Source: Betaproteobacteria bacterium UBA7395
GTDB lineage: Bacteria > Pseudomonadota > Gammaproteobacteria > Burkholderiales > Rhodocyclaceae
Direction of reading: 5' to 3'
Length of the DNA: 6,573 bases
NCBI GenBank assembly: GCA_002470165.1
Contig: DKNF01000021.1
Coordinates: 1 to 6,573 of the forward strand
Numbering within the stretch: position 1 is the first letter of the stretch; each line of letters opens with the position of its first letter. A program made the position numbers and the translations under genes. Below, in pieces: positions 1-5,408 of the stretch. Below the pieces are notes generated by a model, which saw nothing but the letters and a program-made list of their open reading frames with translations, was not told the DNA's origin and did not search any database.

Positions 1-761
1 ATGTGGTCGATGGCGGCGTTGGCGGCCGAAGCGGCGGACGACAGGCCGCGGGCGTCGATGATGGCGGCGCCGCGCTTGCCGACGGTCGGCAGGAAGACGT
101 CGTTGTTCCAGGCGGCGTCATTGATGATGTTCTTGACGCTGTCGCCGTTGGAGGTGACGAAACGGTAGTCGGCGTACATCGACGGCGAGTGGTTGCCCCA
201 GACGACCAGTTGCTTGAGCGAGGAGACCGGACGGCCGGACTTCTGGGCCAGTTGGGTCAGCGCACGGTTGTGGTCGAGGCGCAGCATGCCGTGGTAGTTG
301 TTCGGGTTGGTGCGGCCAACCTTGATCGCGGCGGAGCGGGCGATGTAGGCGTTGGTGTTGCAGGGGTTGCCGACGACCAGGACCTTGACGTCTTCCTTGG
401 CGTTTTCGGCGATGGCCTTGCCCTGAACCGTGAAGATGGCGCCGTTGGCAGTCAGCAGGTCGGCACGTTCCATGCCGGGGCCGCGCGGACGGGCACCGAC
501 CAGCAGGCAGACGTCGGCGTCCTTGAAGGCGACGTTCGGGTCGTCGGTGGCGACCATGCCGGCGAGCAGCGGGAAGGCGCAGTCGTCGAGTTCCATCATC
601 ACGCCCTGCACGGCCTTCTGGGCTTGCGGCAGGTCGAGCAGTTGCAGGATGACCGGCTGATCCTTGCCGAGCATTTCGCCCGAGGCAATACGGAACAGCA
701 GGCTATAACCGATCTGGCCGGCGGCGCCGGTGACGGCAACGCGCATGGGGGCTTTGGACAT
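1..761 (-). CDS. mdh: Malate dehydrogenase (NAD-dependent), 3'-truncated by window edge
   Basis: Cytoplasmic TCA-cycle enzyme that interconverts malate and oxaloacetate with NAD. The window holds 253 complete codons of a family usually about 325-330 residues long, so only the C-terminal quarter is missing. The protein starts [20 protein letters not shown], with the NAD-binding glycine motif GAAGQIG at residues 12-18. The substrate-binding arginines lie in [11 protein letters not shown] (89-99; Arg93 and Arg99). The Asp-Arg pair is in LDHNR (162-166) and the catalytic histidine in GNHSP is His191. These mark the LDH-like MDH type with the longer loops found in betaproteobacteria. The start is supported by AGGAG at 768-772 (minus strand), 6 nt upstream of the ATG. 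The gene is transcribed divergently from the GntR regulator gene and likely shares its control region. The missing C-terminus cannot be judged; the identification is very secure. Confidence 0.97.
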   Translation of the reverse strand, partial: MSKAPMRVAVTGAAGQIGYSLLFRIASGEMLGKDQPVILQLLDLPQAQKAVQGVMMELDDCAFPLLAGMVATDDPNVAFKDADVCLLVGARPRGPGMERADLLTANGAIFTVQGKAIAENAKEDVKVLVVGNPCNTNAYIARSAAIKVGRTNPNNYHGMLRLDHNRALTQLAQKSGRPVSSLKQLVVWGNHSPSMYADYRFVTSNGDSVKNIINDAAWNNDVFLPTVGKRGAAIIDARGLSSAASAANAAIDH

Positions 762-810
762 GAGTCGCTCCTGGTCTTGAGTAGCTTGGTTGAATTGTTT
801 GTGCATCCTG

Positions 811-846
811 TTGCCGGGGGTTTCTGACCTTGCGTTCTATCGGCAA
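811..846 (-). other. Possible stem-loop at the 5' end of the mdh leader
   Basis: TTGCCG at 811-816 and CGGCAA at 841-846 form a perfect 6-bp inverted repeat separated by 24 nt. If the mdh promoter is placed correctly, this stem begins about 5 nt from the mRNA 5' end and could act as a 5' stabilising hairpin. The stem is short and the loop long, so chance pairing is quite possible. Confidence 0.2.
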
Positions 847-857
847 TGGAAGCGCGG

Positions 858-886
858 ATGTTAGAAGTTCGGCGTAGCGCTGTCAA
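858..886 (-). promoter_or_regulatory. Predicted sigma70-type promoter of mdh
   Basis: Read on the minus strand, TTGACA (886-881, 6/6 match to the -35 consensus) is followed after exactly 17 nt by TAACAT (863-858, 4/6 match to the -10). The predicted start of transcription is near 851, giving a leader of about 90 nt before the mdh ATG. The palindrome at 896-911 sits just upstream of this -35, centred near -52. Promoter identity is inferred from consensus and spacing only. Confidence 0.6.
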
Positions 887-908
887 TTCATCATGTGTCT
901 TATATAAG
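880..908 (+). promoter_or_regulatory. Predicted sigma70-type promoter of the gntR gene
   Basis: CTGTCA (880-885, 4/6 match to -35), a 17-nt spacer and TATAAG (903-908, 5/6 match to -10) predict transcription from about 915. Its -35 lies on the same bases as the -35 of the opposing mdh promoter, so the two promoters are back to back and probably cannot both hold RNA polymerase at once. The -10 lies inside the palindrome at 896-911, as expected for autorepression. Confidence 0.5.
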
Positions 909-911
909 ACA
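896..911. promoter_or_regulatory. Perfect 16-bp palindrome, likely GntR operator
   Basis: TGTCTTATATAAGACA is perfectly self-complementary over 16 bp, with AT-rich centre and GTC/GAC outer contacts. GntR-family dimers typically bind short palindromes of this kind near their own gene. It covers the predicted -10 of the regulator gene and lies about 10 bp upstream of the mdh -35. Binding there would block the regulator promoter and could repress or activate mdh. I saw no second copy before sdhC or gltA. The palindrome is seen directly; its assignment to this regulator is inference from position. Confidence 0.65.
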
Positions 912-956
912 ACTTTTCGTGGACGCTGCCGCCGAATTATGCTGAAATCCCGGGCC

Positions 957-1712
957 ATGACCCGTGATGCAAACCGTTCCGCAATGCGCTCGACGGCGCC
1001 TACGTTTAGTCCGCTCTACCGGCAGATCAAGGATTTCCTGATTGCCAGCCTGGAGCGCGGCGAGTGGGGGCCGGGTGATGCAATTCCCAGCGAAGGCGAA
1101 CTGGCGCAGCGTTTCAACGTCAGCCAGGGCACCGTGCGCAAGGCCATCGACGAGATGGCGGCCGAGAACATGCTGGTCCGTCGTCAGGGCAAGGGAACCT
1201 TTGTTTCCACGCATAGCGATCCGCGATCCTTCTACCGTTTCCTGCGCCTGTTGCCCGACGACGGTGTGGCGGTCCCGTCGGTCAGCAAGCCCTTTTTCTG
1301 CGAAAAGATACCGGCTTCCCAGGAAGTCGCGCGCGAGCTCGGCTTGCAGGTCGGCGACCCGGTCATTCATGTCAAGCGGCTGCTGAGTTTTGCCGGGCAG
1401 ACCGTCGTCTTCGATCAGCTCTATCTGGTGGGCGACCTGTTCAGCGACCTGACGCTGGAGGCGCTGCGCGCCGGCGAGCGTTCGCTCTACAGTCTTTTCG
1501 AAAGCGATTTCGGTGTGCGCATGATCAACGCCGAAGAGCGTCTGCGTGCGGTTGCCGCGGACGCGGAAAGTGCAGGCCATCTGGGGGTGGATGTCGGCGC
1601 CCCTTTGTTGCTGGTCGAGCGTACCGCTTACACCTATGGCAACAAGCCGGTCGAGTGGCGTCGCGGCCTGTATTGCACGGCACATCACTATTATCGGAAT
1701 GACCTTGGTTGA
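957..1712 (+). CDS. GntR-family (HutC-type) transcriptional regulator with UTRA domain
   Basis: DNA-binding repressor or activator of about 251 residues. The N-terminal winged helix-turn-helix spans about residues 17-86, from FSPLYRQIK through PSEGELAQRF and the recognition segment SQGTVRKAI to the wing RRQGKGTFV. A UTRA-type effector domain follows (about 100-248), with the typical hydrophobic run in GDPVIHVKRLL and the closing VERTAYTYGNKPVEWRRGLY segment that usually ends in a tyrosine-rich tail, here HHYYRNDLG. The start is uncertain: ATGs at 939, 957 and 984 are in frame and none has a good Shine-Dalgarno; ATG at 846 lies upstream of the predicted transcript start. I chose 957 as an intermediate, and all three give family-typical lengths. 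The gene is divergent from mdh and sits between mdh and sdh, suggesting TCA-cycle control. The effector cannot be read from sequence, and I know no secure gene symbol. Confidence 0.88.
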   Translation: MTRDANRSAMRSTAPTFSPLYRQIKDFLIASLERGEWGPGDAIPSEGELAQRFNVSQGTVRKAIDEMAAENMLVRRQGKGTFVSTHSDPRSFYRFLRLLPDDGVAVPSVSKPFFCEKIPASQEVARELGLQVGDPVIHVKRLLSFAGQTVVFDQLYLVGDLFSDLTLEALRAGERSLYSLFESDFGVRMINAEERLRAVAADAESAGHLGVDVGAPLLLVERTAYTYGNKPVEWRRGLYCTAHHYYRNDLG

Positions 1713-1728
1713 TCCGGGGTTTATGCAT

Positions 1729-1769
1729 GCCGCAAAAGCACAGCATGACGCGCTTTGCGGGCGTTTTTT
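1729..1769 (+). terminator. Intrinsic terminator after the gntR gene
   Basis: CCGCAAAAGC (1730-1739) pairs with GCTTTGCGG (1752-1760) as a 9-bp stem with one bulged A. A competing compact hairpin uses ACG/CGT and CGC/GCG around 1748-1764. Either structure is followed by six T residues (1764-1769). It begins 17 nt after the regulator stop codon and would separate its transcription from the sdh operon. Confidence 0.65.
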
Positions 1770-1780
1770 AGCTGTATAAT
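1752..1780 (+). promoter_or_regulatory. Predicted sdhCDABE operon promoter
   Basis: A perfect TATAAT -10 lies at 1775-1780, placing the transcript start near 1787 and giving a leader of about 57 nt before sdhC. No good -35 is visible: the bases 16-18 nt upstream (around 1752-1758) fall in the terminator stem and match TTGACA poorly. That suggests dependence on an activator or on the strong -10. The spacing to sdhC and lack of any other promoter-like site support the call, which remains inferred. Confidence 0.55.
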
Positions 1781-1806
1781 TACGGCTCTTTTCAAACCAC
1801 GTACAA

Positions 1807-1819
1807 GCGGATAATCCGC
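1807..1819 (+). other. Short hairpin/palindrome in the sdhC leader
   Basis: GCGGATAATCCGC is a 13-bp palindrome with one central unpaired base. In RNA it can fold as a 5-bp stem with a UAA triloop. It lies about 20 nt after the predicted sdh transcript start and 11 nt before the sdhC ribosome binding site. It could be an operator or a leader hairpin affecting translation, or it may be chance. Confidence 0.3.
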
Positions 1820-1830
1820 ACTCTTACGCG

Positions 1831-1835
1831 AGGGA
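1831..1835 (+). promoter_or_regulatory. Ribosome binding site that fixes the sdhC start
   Basis: AGGGA lies 8 nt before the ATG at 1844. It overlaps the upstream in-frame ATG at 1835, which therefore has no ribosome site of its own, so 1844 is the preferred start. Confidence 0.65.
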
Positions 1836-1843
1836 TGGTGTTC

Positions 1844-2224
1844 ATGGCAGAGATGTCCATCAAGAAAAAACGTCCAAAAAACTTGGACTTGACGACCATC
1901 AGGTTGCCGTTGCCTGGCAAGGTTTCAATTCTGCATCGTGTCAGCGGTGCCGGCTTGTTCCTGTGCCTTCCGGTAATCATCTGGCTGTTCGGCGCCAGCT
2001 TTGAGTCGCCCGAGGCCTTTTCGGCAGTCACTGGAATGTTGCTGGTCAAGGTGATCATTGCCGGTCTGATCTGGGCCTTCGTGCATCACTTCTGCGCTGG
2101 TATCCGCTTCCTGCTGCTGGATCTGCATGTCGGCATCGAGAAGGAGGCCGCCCGCAAGTCGGCGGCGGTCGTGTTCGCTGTCAGCATTCCGCTGACCCTG
2201 ATCCTGTGGGGGGTTCTGCTGTGA
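1844..2224 (+). CDS. sdhC: Succinate dehydrogenase cytochrome b556 subunit (SdhC)
   Basis: Membrane anchor of complex II that, with SdhD, holds haem b and the quinone site and docks the SdhAB catalytic dimer on the cytoplasmic face. It has 126 residues, normal for the family. A basic N-terminus (KKKRPKNLDL) precedes the family motif SILHRVSG (28-35); Ser28 and Arg32 correspond to the E. coli quinone-site residues Ser27 and Arg31. Three membrane spans are visible at about 35-52, 62-88 and 105-125. In HHFCAGIR, His82 aligns with the E. coli haem ligand His84. The start at 1844 is chosen for its ribosome site; ATGs at 1835 and 1853 are alternatives. It is the first gene of the operon, and its stop overlaps the sdhD start by 4 nt, implying coupled translation. 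Confidence 0.95.
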   Translation: MAEMSIKKKRPKNLDLTTIRLPLPGKVSILHRVSGAGLFLCLPVIIWLFGASFESPEAFSAVTGMLLVKVIIAGLIWAFVHHFCAGIRFLLLDLHVGIEKEAARKSAAVVFAVSIPLTLILWGVLL

Positions 2225-2568
2225 TCAATCGTATCGTTGTTGGCGCCCATTACGGTCTCAAGGACTGGATTGCCCAGCGCGCCACCGCTGTCATCATGGC
2301 TGTGTATACGGTGGTGATGGCGGCTGTTCTGCTCATCGCCCAGCCTTCGGGCTTCGAGGCCTGGAAGGCGATTTTCGCCATCGGCGTGATCAAGTTCCTG
2401 ACCTTCCTGTTCTTCGTCAGCCTCTTCTACCATGCCTGGATCGGCATGCGTGACCTGTGGATGGATTACATCAAGCCGACCGGCCTGCGCCTGTCGCTGC
2501 ATGTGCTGACCGTTACCCTGCTGGTGGGTTACACCGCCTGGGTTGCCGCGATTCTCTGGAGGCTGTAA
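2221..2568 (+). CDS. sdhD: Succinate dehydrogenase membrane anchor subunit (SdhD)
   Basis: Second small membrane subunit of complex II, 115 residues. It opens with INRIVVGAHYGLKDWIAQR, and Arg20 sits where E. coli SdhD has Arg20. Three membrane spans lie at about 21-40, 50-72 and 91-112. The motif HAWIGMRDLWMDYIKP (71-86) carries His71, the haem b ligand position, and Asp82-Tyr83, the quinone-site pair, with the same numbering as E. coli. The start is taken as GTG at 2221, because it gives the usual GTGA overlap with the sdhC stop and the expected length. A GTG at 2206 is a less likely alternative that would add five residues. The gene is followed after 2 nt by sdhA, and its last codons contain the sdhA ribosome site. 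Confidence 0.93.
   Translation: MINRIVVGAHYGLKDWIAQRATAVIMAVYTVVMAAVLLIAQPSGFEAWKAIFAIGVIKFLTFLFFVSLFYHAWIGMRDLWMDYIKPTGLRLSLHVLTVTLLVGYTAWVAAILWRL
2558..2562 (+). promoter_or_regulatory. Strong ribosome binding site for sdhA, inside the sdhD end
   Basis: GGAGG, a full Shine-Dalgarno core, lies 8 nt before the GTG at 2571. It decides the sdhA start against the longer open frame that begins at 2457 inside sdhD. Confidence 0.8.
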
Positions 2569-2570
2569 GC

Positions 2571-4355
2571 GTGAGTATTCCTGTTCTGAAGTTTGATGCG
2601 GTCATCGTCGGTGCCGGTGGCGCCGGTCTGCGTTCCGCAATCCAGTTGTCCGAAGCCGGCCTGAAGACGGCCGTCCTGTCCAAGGTCTTCCCGACCCGTT
2701 CGCATACCGTTGCCGCCCAGGGTGGTGTTGCCGCCTCGCTCGGCAACTCCGAGGAAGATCACTGGCACTGGCACATGTACGACACCGTCAAGGGTTCCGA
2801 CTGGCTCGGCGACCAGGACGCGATCGAATTCATGGTGCGCAAGGCCAACGAGTGCGTGGTCGAGCTCGAACATTACGGCATGCCGTTCGACCGTACCGAC
2901 GACGGCAAGATTTACCAGCGCCCGTTCGGCGGCCACATGTCGAATTTTGGCGAAAAGCCGGTGCGCCGTTCCTGTGCCGCTGCCGACCGTACCGGTCACG
3001 CCATGCTGCACGCGATGTATCAGCGCAACGTCAAGGCCAACACCCAGTTCTTCGTCGAATGGATGGCCCTGGACCTGATCCGCGATGCCGAAGGTCATGT
3101 CGTCGGTGTCACGGCGATGGAAATGGAGACCGGCCAGGTCGTCATCTTCCACACCCGCGCCACCATCTTCGCGACCGGCGGTGCCGGCCGTATCTTCTAC
3201 TCCTCGACCAACGCCTTCATCAACACCGGTGACGGCCTGGGCATGGCGGCACGTGCCGGCATCCCGCTCGAAGACATGGAATTCTGGCAATTCCACCCGA
3301 CCGGCGTCGCCGGTGCAGGCGTGCTGATTACCGAAGGCGTCCGTGGCGAAGGCGGTATCCTGCGCAACGCCAACAAGGAACGCTTCATGGAGCGCTACGC
3401 GCCGAACGCCAAGGATCTGGCGTCGCGCGACGTGGTTTCCCGCGCCATGACCACCGAAATCAACGAAGGCCGCGGCTGTGGCGTCAACAAGGACTACGTC
3501 CTGCTCGACATCACCCACCTCGATCCGAACACCATCATGAAGCGTCTGCCGGGTATCCGCGAAATCGGCCTGCAGTTCGCCGGTGTCGATTGCATCAAGG
3601 AACCGCTGCCGGTCGTCCCGACCTGTCACTACCAGATGGGCGGCATCCCGACGCATTACTCCGGTCGTGTCGTGACCCCGCAGAACGGCGACTACAACAC
3701 CGTCGTCCCCGGCTTCTACGCCGCCGGCGAATGTGCCTGTGCCTCGGTGCATGGCGCCAACCGCCTGGGTACCAACTCGCTGCTCGACCTGCTGGTCTTC
3801 GGCAAGTCGGCCGGCGACTCCGCCGTGGAAGACCTCAAGGCCGGCAAGGCGCATCGCGAACTGCCGAAGGACGCTGCCGAGAAGTCGCTGTCCCGCATCT
3901 CCGCCATCGACAATCGCAAGGGCGGTGCCAACGTGCACGAAACCCGTCTGGCCATGCAGCGCACCATGCAGAACCACGCCGGCGTGTTCCGCTTCGGCGA
4001 CCTGCTCAAGTCCGGCGTCGAGAAGATCCTCGAAGTCGAGAAGGCAGCCCGCGAGCTCGAGATCAAGGACAAGTCGATGGCCTGGAACACGGCCCGTACC
4101 GAAGCCCTCGAAATGGAAAACCTGATCGAGGTCGCCAAGGCGACGATGCTCTCCGCCGAGGCCCGCAAGGAATCGCGCGGCGCCCACGTGCGTGACGATG
4201 CGCCGGATACCCCGGAATTCCCGAACGGTCGCAACGACGCCGAGTGGCTCAAGCACACGCTGTTCAATCCGGTCGACAACAGCATCTCGTACAAGCCGGT
4301 CAACATGCAGCCGCTGACCGTCGAACCCATCGCGCTGAAGACGCGCTCGTACTAA
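2571..4355 (+). CDS. sdhA: Succinate dehydrogenase flavoprotein subunit (SdhA)
   Basis: Catalytic subunit of complex II (EC 1.3.5.1). It oxidises succinate to fumarate on a covalent FAD and passes electrons to SdhB on the cytoplasmic side of the inner membrane. The length, 594 residues, is typical. The FAD-binding Rossmann motif GAGGAG is at 14-19, and the covalent flavin site RSHTVAAQGG (43-52) has His45, the same number as in E. coli. Active-site residues follow: His242 in QFHPTG, Arg286 in SRDVVSRA, His353 in PTCHYQMGG and Arg398 in GANRLGTNSLLD (E. coli 242, 286, 354 and 399). The C-terminal region (about 450-594) holds the helical and capping domains. Translation begins at GTG, supported by GGAGG at 2558-2562. 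The gene avoids TTA, CTA and TCA codons almost entirely, as expected for high expression in a GC-rich genome. Fumarate reductase is unlikely given the gene set. Confidence 0.98.
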   Translation: MSIPVLKFDAVIVGAGGAGLRSAIQLSEAGLKTAVLSKVFPTRSHTVAAQGGVAASLGNSEEDHWHWHMYDTVKGSDWLGDQDAIEFMVRKANECVVELEHYGMPFDRTDDGKIYQRPFGGHMSNFGEKPVRRSCAAADRTGHAMLHAMYQRNVKANTQFFVEWMALDLIRDAEGHVVGVTAMEMETGQVVIFHTRATIFATGGAGRIFYSSTNAFINTGDGLGMAARAGIPLEDMEFWQFHPTGVAGAGVLITEGVRGEGGILRNANKERFMERYAPNAKDLASRDVVSRAMTTEINEGRGCGVNKDYVLLDITHLDPNTIMKRLPGIREIGLQFAGVDCIKEPLPVVPTCHYQMGGIPTHYSGRVVTPQNGDYNTVVPGFYAAGECACASVHGANRLGTNSLLDLLVFGKSAGDSAVEDLKAGKAHRELPKDAAEKSLSRISAIDNRKGGANVHETRLAMQRTMQNHAGVFRFGDLLKSGVEKILEVEKAARELEIKDKSMAWNTARTEALEMENLIEVAKATMLSAEARKESRGAHVRDDAPDTPEFPNGRNDAEWLKHTLFNPVDNSISYKPVNMQPLTVEPIALKTRSY

Positions 4356-4367
4356 TCGGAGAGATAC

Positions 4368-5078
4368 ATGAGCAAACGTACGGTTCAATTCAGCATCTAC
4401 CGCTACGATCCGGACAAGGACGACGCGCCCTACATGCAGGACATCTCGGTCGAGCTCGAGCCGACCGACCGCAAGCTGCTCGATGCCCTGACCAAGCTGA
4501 AGGCGAAGGACGACACGCTGTCGTACCGTCGTTCCTGCCGCGAAGGCGTCTGCGGTTCCGATGCGATGAACATCAACGGCAAGAACGGCCTGGCCTGTCT
4601 GACCGACATCGACGAACTGAAGCAGCCGATCGTGCTGCGTCCGCTGCCCGGCCTGCCGGTCATCCGCGACCTGATCGTCGACATGACCCAGTTCTTCAAG
4701 CAGTACCACTCGATCAAGCCGTACCTGATCAACAACGATCCGGCGCCGGAGCGCGAGCGTCTCCAGTCGCCGGAAGATCGTGAAGAGCTGAACGGCCTCT
4801 ACGAGTGCATCCTGTGCGCCTGCTGCTCGACCTCCTGTCCGTCGTTCTGGTGGAACCCGGACAAGTTCGTCGGCCCGGCCGGCCTGCTGGCTGCCTACCG
4901 TTTCATCGCCGATACGCGCGACCAGGCGACCAACGAGCGCCTCGACAACCTCGAGGACCCGTACCGTCTGTTCCGTTGCCATACCATCATGAACTGTGTT
5001 GACGTGTGCCCGAAGGGTCTGAACCCGACCAAGGCCATCGGCAAGATCAAGGACATGATGGTCGCCCGCGCCGTCTGA
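4368..5078 (+). CDS. sdhB: Succinate dehydrogenase iron-sulfur subunit (SdhB)
   Basis: Electron-transfer subunit of complex II, 236 residues, linking SdhA flavin to the membrane quinone site. The N-terminal ferredoxin-like domain binds [2Fe-2S] through Cys57, Cys62, Asp65 and Cys77; the aspartate in CREGVCGSD is the normal E. coli-type ligand, not a defect. The C-terminal domain holds [4Fe-4S] (Cys147, Cys150, Cys153, Cys214) and [3Fe-4S] (Cys157, Cys204, Cys210). Trp161-Trp162 in PSFWWNP match the tryptophans next to the quinone site. The start ATG has GGAGAG at 4358-4363 and lies 12 nt after the sdhA stop. The stop overlaps the sdhE start in TGATG. All cluster ligands are present. Confidence 0.98.
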   Translation: MSKRTVQFSIYRYDPDKDDAPYMQDISVELEPTDRKLLDALTKLKAKDDTLSYRRSCREGVCGSDAMNINGKNGLACLTDIDELKQPIVLRPLPGLPVIRDLIVDMTQFFKQYHSIKPYLINNDPAPERERLQSPEDREELNGLYECILCACCSTSCPSFWWNPDKFVGPAGLLAAYRFIADTRDQATNERLDNLEDPYRLFRCHTIMNCVDVCPKGLNPTKAIGKIKDMMVARAV

Positions 5079-5344
5079 TGGAACGCCAGGACTACGAACG
5101 CCTGCGCTGGCGTTGCATCCGCCGCGCACTGCTCGAACTCGACATCACGCTGACGCGTTTTCTCGACGACGGATTCGATCAGTTGACCGAGGAAGAGCAG
5201 GCGGCGTTCGTGGATCTGGTCGCGCTGGAGGACCACGACCTCTGGTACCTGATCAGCGGCAAGGAAGAATGTAACGAGGACGAGGCGCGTTTCGTGCCCG
5301 TCGTCGAAAAATTACGTAAGTGTTCAGTAAGGTTAGCGGGCTAA
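5078..5344 (+). CDS. sdhE: FAD assembly factor SdhE (succinate dehydrogenase assembly, Sdh5/SDHAF2 family)
   Basis: Small cytoplasmic protein of 88 residues that promotes covalent FAD attachment to SdhA. The family pattern is clear: a W-x-C start (WRC, 11-13), ELDITLTRFL (20-29), an acidic linker LTEEEQAAF, and the closing motif LEDHDLWYLISGKEE. The position directly after sdhB, with stop and start sharing one base, is typical and implies translational coupling; no separate Shine-Dalgarno is evident. Oddly, the signature RGxxE segment reads Arg16-Ala17-Leu-Leu-Glu20, so the usual glycine is alanine, and there is an extra Ile14 between the cysteine and the arginine pair. Family work ties this glycine to function (human SDHAF2 Gly78Arg causes disease). 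Whether alanine is tolerated cannot be told from sequence. The last dozen codons are unusually AT-rich. Confidence 0.88.
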   Translation: MERQDYERLRWRCIRRALLELDITLTRFLDDGFDQLTEEEQAAFVDLVALEDHDLWYLISGKEECNEDEARFVPVVEKLRKCSVRLAG

Positions 5345-5354
5345 TTTTGTAACG

Positions 5355-5384
5355 TTGACCGTATTTTGGCAGCGCAGTGATAAC
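5355..5384 (+). promoter_or_regulatory. Predicted gltA promoter
   Basis: TTGACC (5355-5360, 5/6 match to -35), an 18-nt spacer and GATAAC (5379-5384, 4/6 match to -10) lie in the 64-bp gap between sdhE and gltA. This would give a very short leader carrying the ribosome site AAGGGA at 5396-5401, 7 nt before the ATG. Read-through from the sdh operon is also possible, since no strong terminator precedes it. Confidence 0.5.
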
Positions 5385-5408
5385 CAACACCTGTAAAGGG
5401 AAAAAACC

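Noticed and set aside
3..827. A 274-codon open frame on the plus strand over mdh.
   Set aside because: It is in register with the real mdh codons on the other strand and shows the same codon-avoidance artefact; the mdh motifs prove the minus-strand reading.
846..956. N-terminal extension of the GntR protein from the ATG at 846.
   Set aside because: This stretch contains the predicted divergent promoters and the palindrome, and its translation does not resemble the family; the conserved domain begins after 984.
900..1688. A 262-codon minus-strand open frame opposite the GntR gene.
   Set aside because: The plus-strand product has a clear winged helix and UTRA domain; the antisense product has no recognisable motif and would run through the divergent promoters.
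4536..4600. An aspartate (Asp65) instead of cysteine at the third [2Fe-2S] ligand position of SdhB.
   Set aside because: E. coli SdhB has the same aspartate ligand, so this is normal for the family.
2529..5129. An 866-codon open frame on the minus strand, antisense to sdhD, sdhA, sdhB and part of sdhE.
   Set aside because: It is in codon register with sdhA and sdhB, so antisense stops could only arise from TTA, CTA or TCA codons, which these highly biased genes avoid. The translation is low-complexity, rich in V, G, D and R, with no recognisable domain.
5333..5348. Possible terminator between sdhE and gltA: TTAG and CTAA pairing around a 4-nt loop, then TTTT.
   Set aside because: A 4-bp AT-rich stem with a short T run is too weak to call a terminator, and it overlaps the sdhE stop codon.
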